DNA from: CAWIUB01 sp963839175
Lineage (GTDB): Bacteria; Actinomycetota; Actinomycetes; Mycobacteriales; Jatrophihabitantaceae
Reading direction: 5' to 3'
Assembly: GCA_963839175.1 (NCBI GenBank)
Contig: CAWIUB010000045.1
Location: 1-64,000 of the forward strand
DNA: 64,000 nt
Shown piece after piece: positions 52,698 through 59,602 of this stretch. The notes under the pieces were generated by a model. It was not told the DNA's origin, did not search any database, and saw nothing but the letters and a program-made list of their open reading frames with translations. A program made the translations under genes and the position numbers. Position 1 is the stretch's first letter. Each line of letters opens with the position of its first letter.

Positions 52698-52708
52698 GTG
52701 TAATACAC
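52698..52708. promoter_or_regulatory. Palindrome and -10-like box ahead of the ribbon-helix-helix antitoxin
   Basis: GTGTAATACAC is an 11-bp palindrome that contains a -10-like TAATAC (52701-52706). The antitoxin ATG follows at 52717, so the transcript would be leaderless or nearly so. Binding of the antitoxin here would block the promoter, the usual autoregulation of such modules. Confidence 0.5.
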
Positions 52709-52716
52709 TCCGTTGT

Positions 52717-52947
52717 ATGACGACGCTTACGATTCGCACCGACCCGGAGGTCGAGCGCGCGCTCGCGGCGCTGACTCGCGAAGGGCAATCTCGCTCCGAG
52801 GCGGCACGCGCGGCGATCCTGGAGGCCGAGCGCGCGCACCGCCGGGCCCGGCTGAGGTCCGAGGCGGCGCAGCTGTGCAACGACCCCGAGGACGTGGCCG
52901 CCTCGCGGGCATTGGCGGCGGAGATGGACGCAATCCGTGCGTGGTGA
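52717..52947 (+). CDS. Ribbon-helix-helix antitoxin (MazE/CopG-like)
   Basis: A 76-residue protein. The N-terminal TLTIRTDPEVERALAALTREGQSRSEAARAAILEA is a ribbon-helix-helix DNA-binding domain, and the charged C-terminal helix is the likely toxin-binding part. ATG 52717 is chosen over 52696 because the RHH strand should start near the N-terminus. The stop overlaps the toxin start by 11 bp. Confidence 0.82.
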   Translation: MTTLTIRTDPEVERALAALTREGQSRSEAARAAILEAERAHRRARLRSEAAQLCNDPEDVAASRALAAEMDAIRAW

Positions 52948-53254
52948 CCTCTACAGGCTCAAAGCCCCCAAGGATGTCCGGGGCCACGAGCAAGCCGGGG
53001 CACGCTACGCCGTCGTGGTGCAGTCCGACGACCTGCCGCTGTCCACGTGGATCATCGCGCCGACCTCCACCGGGCGGCGGGCGGCGTCTTTTCGACCGGA
53101 GATCGAGATAAGCGGCGCCAAGACCCGGGTCATGGTCGAACAGCTGACCGTGATCGACCCACAAGCACGCCTCGGCGAGTTCGCGGGCCGGCTGGAGCCC
53201 TCCGAGCTGCAGGCCGTCGACTCCGCACTGCAGGCAGTGCTGGGCCTGGATTAG
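52937..53254 (+). CDS. mazF: MazF/PemK-type toxin
   Basis: A 105-residue toxin of the MazF endoribonuclease fold. The N-terminal RGDLYRLKAPKDVRGHEQAGARYAVVVQS follows the family pattern (RGDLY, then the GxR...VVQ strand), with IIAPTST and RVMVEQLTVID further on. It probably cleaves mRNA when freed from the antitoxin. The GTG start at 52937 lies inside the antitoxin gene. The pair stands between the paralogous membrane genes and sucD. Confidence 0.88.
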   Translation: MRGDLYRLKAPKDVRGHEQAGARYAVVVQSDDLPLSTWIIAPTSTGRRAASFRPEIEISGAKTRVMVEQLTVIDPQARLGEFAGRLEPSELQAVDSALQAVLGLD

Positions 53255-53272
53255 CTCACCGCCACCGCGGAG

Positions 53273-53286
53273 CTAGCTATAGCTAG
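53273..53286. terminator. Palindrome between convergent mazF-like gene and sucD
   Basis: CTAGCTATAGCTAG is a perfect 14-bp palindrome that includes the sucD stop codon and lies 18 bp after the toxin stop. It is in the place of a shared terminator, but has no loop or T tract; this is a weak call. Confidence 0.25.
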
Positions 53287-54158
53287 GTCAGCAGCTCCCG
53301 CATGACCCGAGCAGTCTCGCTCGGGGTCTTGCCCACCCGCACACCGGCGACCTCTAACGCTTCCTTCTTCGCCTGCGCCGTGCCGGACGAGCCCGAGACG
53401 ATCGCGCCGGCGTGCCCCATCGTCTTGCCCTCCGGCGCCGTGAAGCCGGCCACGTATCCCACGACAGGCTTGGTGACATGCTGCTGGATGAAGTCCGCCG
53501 CCCGTTCCTCGGCGTCGCCGCCGATCTCGCCGATCATCACTACCGCGTCGGTCTCCGGGTCGGTCTCGAACGCCTCGAGGGCGTCGATGTGGGTGGTGCC
53601 GATGACCGGGTCGCCGCCGATGCCGATCGCGGTGGAGAAGCCGATGTCGCGCAGCTCGTACATCATCTGGTACGTGAGCGTGCCGGATTTGGAGACCAGG
53701 CCGATGCGACCTGGCCCGGTGATGTCGGCTGGGATGATGCCCGCGTTCGACTTGCCGGGGCTGATCACTCCTGGACAGTTGGGCCCGACGATCCGGGTCG
53801 CCTTTCCTTGTGCATATGCCCAGAAGTAGGCGCTGTCGTGGACCGGAATGCCTTCGGTGATCACCACGGCGAGCGGCAGCTGCGCGTCTATCGCCTCCAT
53901 CACGGCATCCTTGGCAAACGCCGGCGGGACGAACAGCACCGAGACGTTCGCCCCCGTCTCGCTCATGGCCTCAGCCACCGTCCCGAACACCGGTAGCACC
54001 GTGCCGTCGTAGTCGACCTTCGTCCCGGCCTTGCGGGCATTGACGCCGCCCACGATCCGGGTGCCCGATGCCAGCATGCGCTTGGTGTGCTTGGTGCCCT
54101 CCGAGCCCGTCATGCCCTGGACGATGATCCTGGAGGCGTCATCGAGGAAGATTGCCAC
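53283..54158 (-). CDS. sucD: Succinyl-CoA synthetase subunit alpha
   Basis: A 291-residue subunit that binds CoA and carries the phosphohistidine. The CoA-binding N-terminus has RIIVQGMTGSEGTKHTKRM, then IVGPNCPGVISPGKSNAGIIP near residue 120, and the phosphorylated histidine in MGHAGAIVSGSSGTAQ near 240. GTG 54158 starts one base after the sucC stop, so the two are coupled. The open frame upstream to 54197 belongs to sucC. Confidence 0.97.
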   Translation of the reverse strand: MAIFLDDASRIIVQGMTGSEGTKHTKRMLASGTRIVGGVNARKAGTKVDYDGTVLPVFGTVAEAMSETGANVSVLFVPPAFAKDAVMEAIDAQLPLAVVITEGIPVHDSAYFWAYAQGKATRIVGPNCPGVISPGKSNAGIIPADITGPGRIGLVSKSGTLTYQMMYELRDIGFSTAIGIGGDPVIGTTHIDALEAFETDPETDAVVMIGEIGGDAEERAADFIQQHVTKPVVGYVAGFTAPEGKTMGHAGAIVSGSSGTAQAKKEALEVAGVRVGKTPSETARVMRELLT

Positions 54159-54159
54159 G

Positions 54160-55326
54160 TCAGGCCCCAGCCAGTTCGGCGGCCTTGTCGGCCGCACCGT
54201 CCATCGTGTCGGTCAGGGTGACCAACGGGTGGGCGGACTCGGTCAGGATGCGCCGCCCCTCGGCGACGTTGTTGCCGTCGAGGCGGACCACCAGCGGCTT
54301 GCTGTTGCCCTCCTCGCCGAGCATCGACAGCGCAGTGACGATGCCGTTGGCCACCTCGTCGCAGGCCGTGATGCCGCCGAAGACGTTCACGAACACCGAC
54401 CGCACCGCCGGGTCGGTCAGGATGATGTCCAGGCCGTTGGCCATCACTTCGGCACTCGCGCCGCCGCCGATGTCCAGGAAGTTCGCAGGCTTGACGCCGC
54501 CATGTCGTTCGCCCGCATACGCCACGACGTCCAGGGTCGACATCACCAGCCCCGCGCCGTTGCCGATGACGCCGACCTCACCGTCGAGCTTGACGTAGTT
54601 GAGGTGCTTCTCTTTGGCCTTCTGCTCCCGCGGATCGGTCGACTCGACGTCGACGTAGTCCACGTTGCCCGGCTGCCGGAAGTTGGCGTTGTCGTCGAGC
54701 GTCACCTTGCCGTCCAGCGCCTTGATCGACCCATCCGCCAACTTGGCCAGCGGATTCACCTCGACCAGCGTCGCGTCCGAACCGACGAACGCCTGCCACA
54801 GCGTCACCAGCACGTCGGCGACCTGGGCGGCGACCTCCGGCGGGAATTTCGCCGCCGCGGCGATCTCGCGAGCCTTGGCGGCGTCGACGCCGTCGAGCGC
54901 GCCGATCGGCACCCTGGCCAGCGCCTCGGGTCGCTCGACCGCGAGCTGCTCGATCTCCATGCCGCCTTCGTAGGAGGCCATCGCGAGATACGTGCGGTTG
55001 GCCCGGTCAAGCAGGAAGGACACGTAGTATTCCTGCTCGATCTGCGCGCCCGGGTCGATCAGCACCCGGTGCACTGTGTGGCCTTTGATGTCCATGCCGA
55101 GGATCTGTTGCGCGATCTCCCCCGCTTCCTCCGGCGACTTCGCCACCTTGACACCGCCTGCCTTGCCGCGGCCGCCGGTTTTCACCTGCGCCTTGACGAC
55201 GGTGATCCCACCGATTCGTCTCGCCACGTCGACCGCCTGCTGCGGTGTCGTCGCGACCTCGCCGAGGGCGACCGGCACGCTGTACTTGTCGAACAGCTGT
55301 TTGGCCTGGTACTCGAACAGATCCAC
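54160..55326 (-). CDS. sucC: Succinyl-CoA synthetase subunit beta
   Basis: A 388-residue ATP-grasp subunit of the TCA enzyme that makes ATP or GTP from succinyl-CoA. VDLFEYQAKQLFDKYSVPV is the conserved start, VVKAQVKTGGRGKAGGVKV the nucleotide loop, and VEVNPLAKLADG and IGNGAGLVMSTLD further motifs. GTG 55326 is chosen as the start; the frame extends to 55485 over non-homologous sequence. It is followed directly by sucD. Confidence 0.97.
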   Translation of the reverse strand: MDLFEYQAKQLFDKYSVPVALGEVATTPQQAVDVARRIGGITVVKAQVKTGGRGKAGGVKVAKSPEEAGEIAQQILGMDIKGHTVHRVLIDPGAQIEQEYYVSFLLDRANRTYLAMASYEGGMEIEQLAVERPEALARVPIGALDGVDAAKAREIAAAAKFPPEVAAQVADVLVTLWQAFVGSDATLVEVNPLAKLADGSIKALDGKVTLDDNANFRQPGNVDYVDVESTDPREQKAKEKHLNYVKLDGEVGVIGNGAGLVMSTLDVVAYAGERHGGVKPANFLDIGGGASAEVMANGLDIILTDPAVRSVFVNVFGGITACDEVANGIVTALSMLGEEGNSKPLVVRLDGNNVAEGRRILTESAHPLVTLTDTMDGAADKAAELAGA

Positions 55327-55372
55327 GCTGGCGTCGTCCGTTTCGTTGAGTGCCGGATGTCGGTCGCTGAGC

Positions 55373-55807
55373 CTATGCCCGCAGGTCGTCTTGCCGCGCG
55401 CCGCTGAGACCGGATTCACCCACGTTCTCACGCACCCAGTCGACGATCCGCTCCATCGAGGTACCAGGGGTGAACACCGTGGCAACGCCCATCTTCAGGA
55501 GCTGGGGAATGTCGGCTTCCGGGATGATGCCGCCGCCGAAGACGACGACATCGGTGACGCCGTGGTCACGCAGCAGGTCCATCAGCCGGGCGAACAGGGT
55601 CATGTGAGCGCCGGAGAGAACGGAGAGCCCGACAGCGTCGGCATCCTCCTGGATTACGGTCTGCACGATCTGCTCGGGCGTCTGGTGCAGCCCGGTGTAG
55701 ATGACCTCCATACCGGCGTCACGCAGTGCGCGGGCGACGACCTTGGCGCCGCGGTCATGCCCGTCCAGGCCCGGCTTTGCGATGACGACCCTGATCCGTT
55801 CGCTCAC
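55373..55807 (-). CDS. Cobalamin-binding subunit of an acyl-CoA mutase (IcmB-like)
   Basis: A 144-residue stand-alone B12-binding domain. The DxHxxG motif appears as KPGLDGHDRGAKVVARAL near residue 12, followed by LSVLSGAHM near 62 and VVFGGGIIP near 88, the other parts of the cobalamin pocket. Its size and sequence match the small subunit of isobutyryl-CoA mutase or the C-terminal domain of methylmalonyl-CoA mutase. No large subunit lies in the window. GTG 55807 begins GTGAGCGAACGG, which is also the start of a repeat-like region. Confidence 0.85.
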   Translation of the reverse strand: MSERIRVVIAKPGLDGHDRGAKVVARALRDAGMEVIYTGLHQTPEQIVQTVIQEDADAVGLSVLSGAHMTLFARLMDLLRDHGVTDVVVFGGGIIPEADIPQLLKMGVATVFTPGTSMERIVDWVRENVGESGLSGARQDDLRA

Positions 55808-55900
55808 GCGCCCCTCCGCTCGGCGCTGCGGGACGCACGTCCGCGGCGCCGCCGCGGACGACCGACGCCCATCGTTCGCTCACTGCGTTCGCTCACGCGT
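55796..55900. repeat. Repeat-like region with GTGAGCGAACG motifs and a GC hairpin
   Basis: Three copies of CGTTCGCTCAC lie at about 55796, 55873 and 55887. Between them, 55838-55860 forms a hairpin with 10-bp perfect arms CGTCCGCGGC/GCCGCGGACG and a 3-base loop. The GTGAGCGAACG motif resembles the 5' module of the repeat at cydB and folD. The region lies in the divergent gap between the B12-binding gene and the GT87 gene. Confidence 0.5.
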
Positions 55901-56031
55901 GCATTGTCTCCCAGGTTTGGCCGGGTAGGCAGGCTCGGGTTACCGTTCGGTCCTGAATCACAGCGATGCTCGCGGTCCGTGGCGTCGGCGCCGGGCAACG
56001 CCGACCACCAGCGACGAGCCAGCAGGAGAGC

Positions 56032-57354
56032 ATGCCGACTGTGCCGATCTCGGACATCACCGCCGATGTGCCTTCGCGGGTCGACGCTCCGCCGCCCCGC
56101 GCGTCCTCGCTGCTGGCGCTGCCCGTCGAGCTCACGCGGGGCAGCCGGGCAGTTGTGCTGCAGTGGCTGGCCACCCGCGCCGCCATGCTCTCGCTGCTCG
56201 TCATAGTCGAGGGATCCATGACCGGTGATGTCGGCTATTACGCAGGCAGCCTGCATTCGCTGGCGCACGGCGGTGGCATCCGCGACACCCTGCAGGAATA
56301 CCCAATCCCGGTGCTGGGCATCATGCTCCCGCAGTACCTGATCGGGGGGCTGAACCAGACCGCGTTCACCATCTTGTTCGCGCTGTCGATGCTCGCGGTC
56401 GACGCGGTGTTCACCCGGCTGCTGTGGCGGGCCAGCGGCCGGACACAGGGCCCAGCCGTGACGTTCTGGCTGTGGTTCGTCGCCGTTCTCGGGCCGATCG
56501 CCTACTTCCGGTTCGACATCGTCCCGGCCACACTCGCGGGCGCCGCGCTGCTCGCGGCGATCCGCCGGCCGGTGATCTCCGGTGTGCTGACCGCGCTGGG
56601 GGCGGCGCTGAAGCTGTGGCCGGCGATCATGTTGCCGATCTTCCTGATCCGCCGGGTGCACCGGGCCGCCATCGTGGCCTCGTTCCTCGCGACCGGCGCG
56701 CTGCTGGCGCTCGTCAGCCTGCTGGTCGGCGGATTGCACCGTTCCGTTTCCCCGCTCCATTGGCAGTCCGGACGCGGCCTGCAGGTCGAGTCGATCGCGG
56801 CCGCGCCCGTGATGCTCGCTCGGATGGTGAACCCCGGCGGGCCGTGGAGCACTTCCTTGTCGGTCTACAAGGCGTACGAGATCACCGGGCCGGGGGTGCG
56901 CGCACTCATCACCGCTAGCACGGTGGCCACCGTCTTCGGCATCGTGGTCCTCGCCGTGCTCTGGCTGCGCGCGGTGCGGTTGCCCGATGCGTCGATCGAG
57001 GTCGTGGGCTGGTTGCTGATTGCGACCGCTGCGGTCATCACGATCACCAACAAGGTGCTCAGCCCGCAGTACATCCTGTGGCTGGGCGGCCCGCTCGCCG
57101 CGCTTGCGGTATTCCTGCCCGCCGACCGGGAAGTCCGTAGGGCCCTGGCGTTGCTCATGGCGATCGCGGTGCTCACCCATCTGGACTACCCACTGCTCTA
57201 CCACTTCCTGGTCAGGGACTACGGGCCGATGCCGCTTGCGACCGTGGTGCTCGAGACCCGCAACGTCCTGCTGCTGCTGTTCACCGCCCGGGCATGCGTG
57301 CACGTCTGGCACCGCACCGCCCGTCGCGCCCGCGCCGTCGAATCCGCGCGATGA
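56032..57354 (+). CDS. GT87/DUF2029-type membrane glycosyltransferase
   Basis: A 440-residue polytopic membrane protein with about ten hydrophobic segments. The first periplasmic loop has GDVGYYAGSLHSLAHGG and EYPIPVLGIMLPQYL, the place of the catalytic aspartate in GT-C enzymes, and ALKLWPAIMLPIFLIRR and NKVLSPQYILWLGG are typical of GT87 polyprenol-phosphate-mannose-dependent transferases. The glycan target is unknown. ATG 56032 follows AGGAGAG. Its stop overlaps the DUF2079 gene start (ATGA). Confidence 0.8.
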   Translation: MPTVPISDITADVPSRVDAPPPRASSLLALPVELTRGSRAVVLQWLATRAAMLSLLVIVEGSMTGDVGYYAGSLHSLAHGGGIRDTLQEYPIPVLGIMLPQYLIGGLNQTAFTILFALSMLAVDAVFTRLLWRASGRTQGPAVTFWLWFVAVLGPIAYFRFDIVPATLAGAALLAAIRRPVISGVLTALGAALKLWPAIMLPIFLIRRVHRAAIVASFLATGALLALVSLLVGGLHRSVSPLHWQSGRGLQVESIAAAPVMLARMVNPGGPWSTSLSVYKAYEITGPGVRALITASTVATVFGIVVLAVLWLRAVRLPDASIEVVGWLLIATAAVITITNKVLSPQYILWLGGPLAALAVFLPADREVRRALALLMAIAVLTHLDYPLLYHFLVRDYGPMPLATVVLETRNVLLLLFTARACVHVWHRTARRARAVESAR

Positions 57355-58922
57355 CGACGGTCGCTCCGGTGGACCTGCGGTCCCGGGTCCGGCTTCGCGT
57401 GCCGGCCCACTGGGCGCTGTGGGCGCTGTGCGCAGGGACCTTCGCGATCTATTCGATCGTCGCGCTGCAGCGGCACCGGCAATTCGGCACCGCAGGCTAC
57501 GACCTAGGCATCTTCGACCAAGCAGTCGCCCATTACTCCCACTTCAGAGCACCGATCGTGCCGCTCAAGGGCGTCGGCTACAACATCTTCGGCGACCACT
57601 TCCACCCGATCATCGCGCTCGGCTCCCCGCTCTACTGGCTTTGGGACAACCCGCAGACCCTGTTGCTCCTACAGGCCGCCCTCGTCGCGGCGTCAGTGCC
57701 GGTCGTCTACCGTTTCGCCAGGCGGCGTACGTCCAACGGCGCCGCGCTGGTCATCTGCTTCACCTACGCCGCGGGCTGGCCGTTCCAGACGCTGGTCAAC
57801 TTCAGCTTCCACGAGGTGGCCTGGGGAGTTCCGATCCTTGCGCTGGCGATCGACGCCCTTGACCGCGCGGACGACCGGCAGCTGGTGATCTTCGCGGGGC
57901 TGCTACTGCTCGTGCGCGAGGACATGGGCATCCTGGTCGTGCTGCTCGGCGTCCTGCGCGCGCTGCGCCGGCCACGCCAGCTCTGGTCGCCGAGGCGCCT
58001 GGACTTACAGTCGGCGCGCCGCCCGCGGCTGGGCGGCGGCGTGGGCATCGGACTGGGGCTCGTCGCGGCGGGCGTCTTGGTCTACGAGCTGGCGACCGCG
58101 GTGATCCTGCCGCACTTCGCGCCCAATGGTCAGTTCGCCTACTGGCAATACACCGAGACGCTGGGGCCGAACCTGGGCAGTGCCGTGCGCAACGCCGTCA
58201 TCCACCCGTGGCACGTCGGGCGGCTGTTCTTCACGCCATGGACCAAGACGCACACCCTGGCGCTGCTCGTCCTCCCCTTGCTACTGCTGCCGTTCCGCTC
58301 GCGCTACGCGATCCTCGCCCTGCCGCTGCTGGCCCAGCGGTTCTTCGAGCCGCCCGCCCGTTCGACTTTGTGGGGGCCAGGCTTCCACTACAACGCGCTG
58401 CCGTGGGTGATTCTGGTGCTGGCGATGATCGACGGCGCGGCCCGGCTGGGTGTGTGGTCGCGTCCGCGGCTTCGGGACACGGTGCTCGTGCTGCTCGCGG
58501 TGCTGCCGATTGCCGTCATCGCCTTCCAGCCGGACTCGGCGATCTTTCGCCGCCTAGTCAATGGAAAACTGTTCACGACCACCGACCACATGCGGGCCCA
58601 GCAGGCGGTGGTGAACCGGATCCCACGCAATGTCTGTGTGGAGGCGGACGACCGGCTGGCCGGACACCTGACCTACCGGGACTACGTCACGCTGCCCCCG
58701 ATGCAGCACCACACGGCGGACTTCGTCGCGATCGACCTGACCCAGCCGGACGTGGGCAACTACGGCCCCCGGCCTGCCGCGGCGCTCGCGGATGCCGAGG
58801 CGGCCGGATACCTGCCGATCTTCGAGCGCGACTCGGTCGTGTTGCTGCTCTCGCCGTCGTTCACCGGTCCGTCGTCCCGGTGCGGTCCCCTCGGCACCGG
58901 CCACCCCGGCGCCGCCGGTTGA
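57351..58922 (+). CDS. DUF2079 membrane protein
   Basis: A 523-residue polytopic protein. GYDLGIFDQAVAHYSHF and YNIFGDHFHPIIALGSPLYWLW are the DUF2079 landmarks, a family related to GT-C transferases, followed by VNFSFHEVAWGVP and REDMGILVV. The final 130 residues are soluble. Inside, residues of about 214-226 (SPRRLDLQSARRP) are encoded by a short hairpin repeat also found in pcrA. The substrate is unknown. It is coupled to the GT87 gene upstream. Confidence 0.82.
   Translation: MTTVAPVDLRSRVRLRVPAHWALWALCAGTFAIYSIVALQRHRQFGTAGYDLGIFDQAVAHYSHFRAPIVPLKGVGYNIFGDHFHPIIALGSPLYWLWDNPQTLLLLQAALVAASVPVVYRFARRRTSNGAALVICFTYAAGWPFQTLVNFSFHEVAWGVPILALAIDALDRADDRQLVIFAGLLLLVREDMGILVVLLGVLRALRRPRQLWSPRRLDLQSARRPRLGGGVGIGLGLVAAGVLVYELATAVILPHFAPNGQFAYWQYTETLGPNLGSAVRNAVIHPWHVGRLFFTPWTKTHTLALLVLPLLLLPFRSRYAILALPLLAQRFFEPPARSTLWGPGFHYNALPWVILVLAMIDGAARLGVWSRPRLRDTVLVLLAVLPIAVIAFQPDSAIFRRLVNGKLFTTTDHMRAQQAVVNRIPRNVCVEADDRLAGHLTYRDYVTLPPMQHHTADFVAIDLTQPDVGNYGPRPAAALADAEAAGYLPIFERDSVVLLLSPSFTGPSSRCGPLGTGHPGAAG
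57989..58023. repeat. Short hairpin repeat, copy 1, inside the DUF2079 gene
   Basis: A 35-bp sequence identical to 61143-61177. Its core at 57995-58017 has outer arms GCGCC/GGCGC, a TG bulge, inner arms GACT/AGTC and a TAC loop. It is read in frame in a cytoplasmic loop of the protein. Confidence 0.85.
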
Positions 58923-58924
58923 TC

Positions 58925-58942
58925 TGATGTAACATTACATCA
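58925..58942. promoter_or_regulatory. 18-bp palindrome at the vapB start (operator)
   Basis: TGATGTAA-CA-TTACATCA is perfectly symmetric, and its last base is the A of the vapB ATG. A dimeric ribbon-helix-helix antitoxin would bind such a site and repress its own operon. The site also overlaps the end of the DUF2079 gene region by position only (its stop ends at 58922). Confidence 0.65.
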
Positions 58943-59193
58943 TGTTGCGAACCCAGATTTCGCTTACTGCGGCGGAGCGTCGCGCGCTCGACGCCGAGTC
59001 TGCCCGGACCGGGCGATCGATCGCGGCGCTCATCCGGGACGCGGTCGACGCCGCGTACGGTTCGCAAGGCTCCGCAGACGAAGACCTCGATGCAATGCAC
59101 AGTGCGTTCGGGTCCTGGCAGGCGCGTGACGTGGACGGTACCGAGTGGGTCGACCGGATGCGATCCGGAAGGCGGGTGCAGGACGTACGGTGA
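58942..59193 (+). CDS. vapB: VapB-type ribbon-helix-helix antitoxin
   Basis: An 83-residue protein. RTQISLTAAERRALDAESARTGRSIAALIRDAVDAAY is a ribbon-helix-helix DNA-binding domain. The tail with FGSWQARDVDGTEWVDRMRSG is the usual toxin-wrapping segment. The ATG at 58942 sits in the palindromic operator, so translation is nearly leaderless. Its TGA overlaps the vapC GTG by 4 bp. Confidence 0.85.
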   Translation: MLRTQISLTAAERRALDAESARTGRSIAALIRDAVDAAYGSQGSADEDLDAMHSAFGSWQARDVDGTEWVDRMRSGRRVQDVR

Positions 59194-59567
59194 GCGTGCT
59201 TGTTGACACGGCCATCCTGATCGACCACCTGCGCGGCGACGAGCGCGCCGCGCGGCTCCTGGAGGTGCAGCGGACGGTCGGCCCACTGCATGCCAGCGAG
59301 ATCACCCGGCTGGAGGTGCTGGCGGGAATGCGCCCCACTGAAGAAGAACCCACCCAGCTGTTGCTCTCCACCCTTATCTGGCATCCGGTCGACGCGGACG
59401 TCGCCGAACAGGCCGGAGCGCTCGGCCGGCACTGGCTGCCCCGTCACCACACCATCGACGGCGCCGACTTGGCGATTGCCGCCACTGCCATCGTGGCCGG
59501 CTGCGAGCTGCTGACGCTGAACGTGCGCCACTTCCCGATGTTCCCGCAGCTGCGCCGTCCCTACTGA
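59190..59567 (+). CDS. vapC: VapC-type PIN-domain toxin
   Basis: A 125-residue PIN ribonuclease. The four acidic positions are visible: Asp in VLVDTAILIDHLRG near residue 6, Glu in ITRLEVLAGM near 41, and two Asp in HTIDGADLAIAATAI near 90. LLTLNVRHFPMFP is the typical C-terminal strand. The GTG start overlaps the vapB stop. It converges on pcrA with a 35-bp gap. Confidence 0.9.
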   Translation: MSVLVDTAILIDHLRGDERAARLLEVQRTVGPLHASEITRLEVLAGMRPTEEEPTQLLLSTLIWHPVDADVAEQAGALGRHWLPRHHTIDGADLAIAATAIVAGCELLTLNVRHFPMFPQLRRPY

Positions 59568-59602
59568 TCTCCAACCTCCCCGATGATCTTGAGACGCAAC
59601 CG

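Noticed and set aside
55808..56031. Cobalamin riboswitch ahead of the B12-binding gene
   Set aside because: No conserved B12-box could be found; the region holds only short repeats and a simple hairpin.
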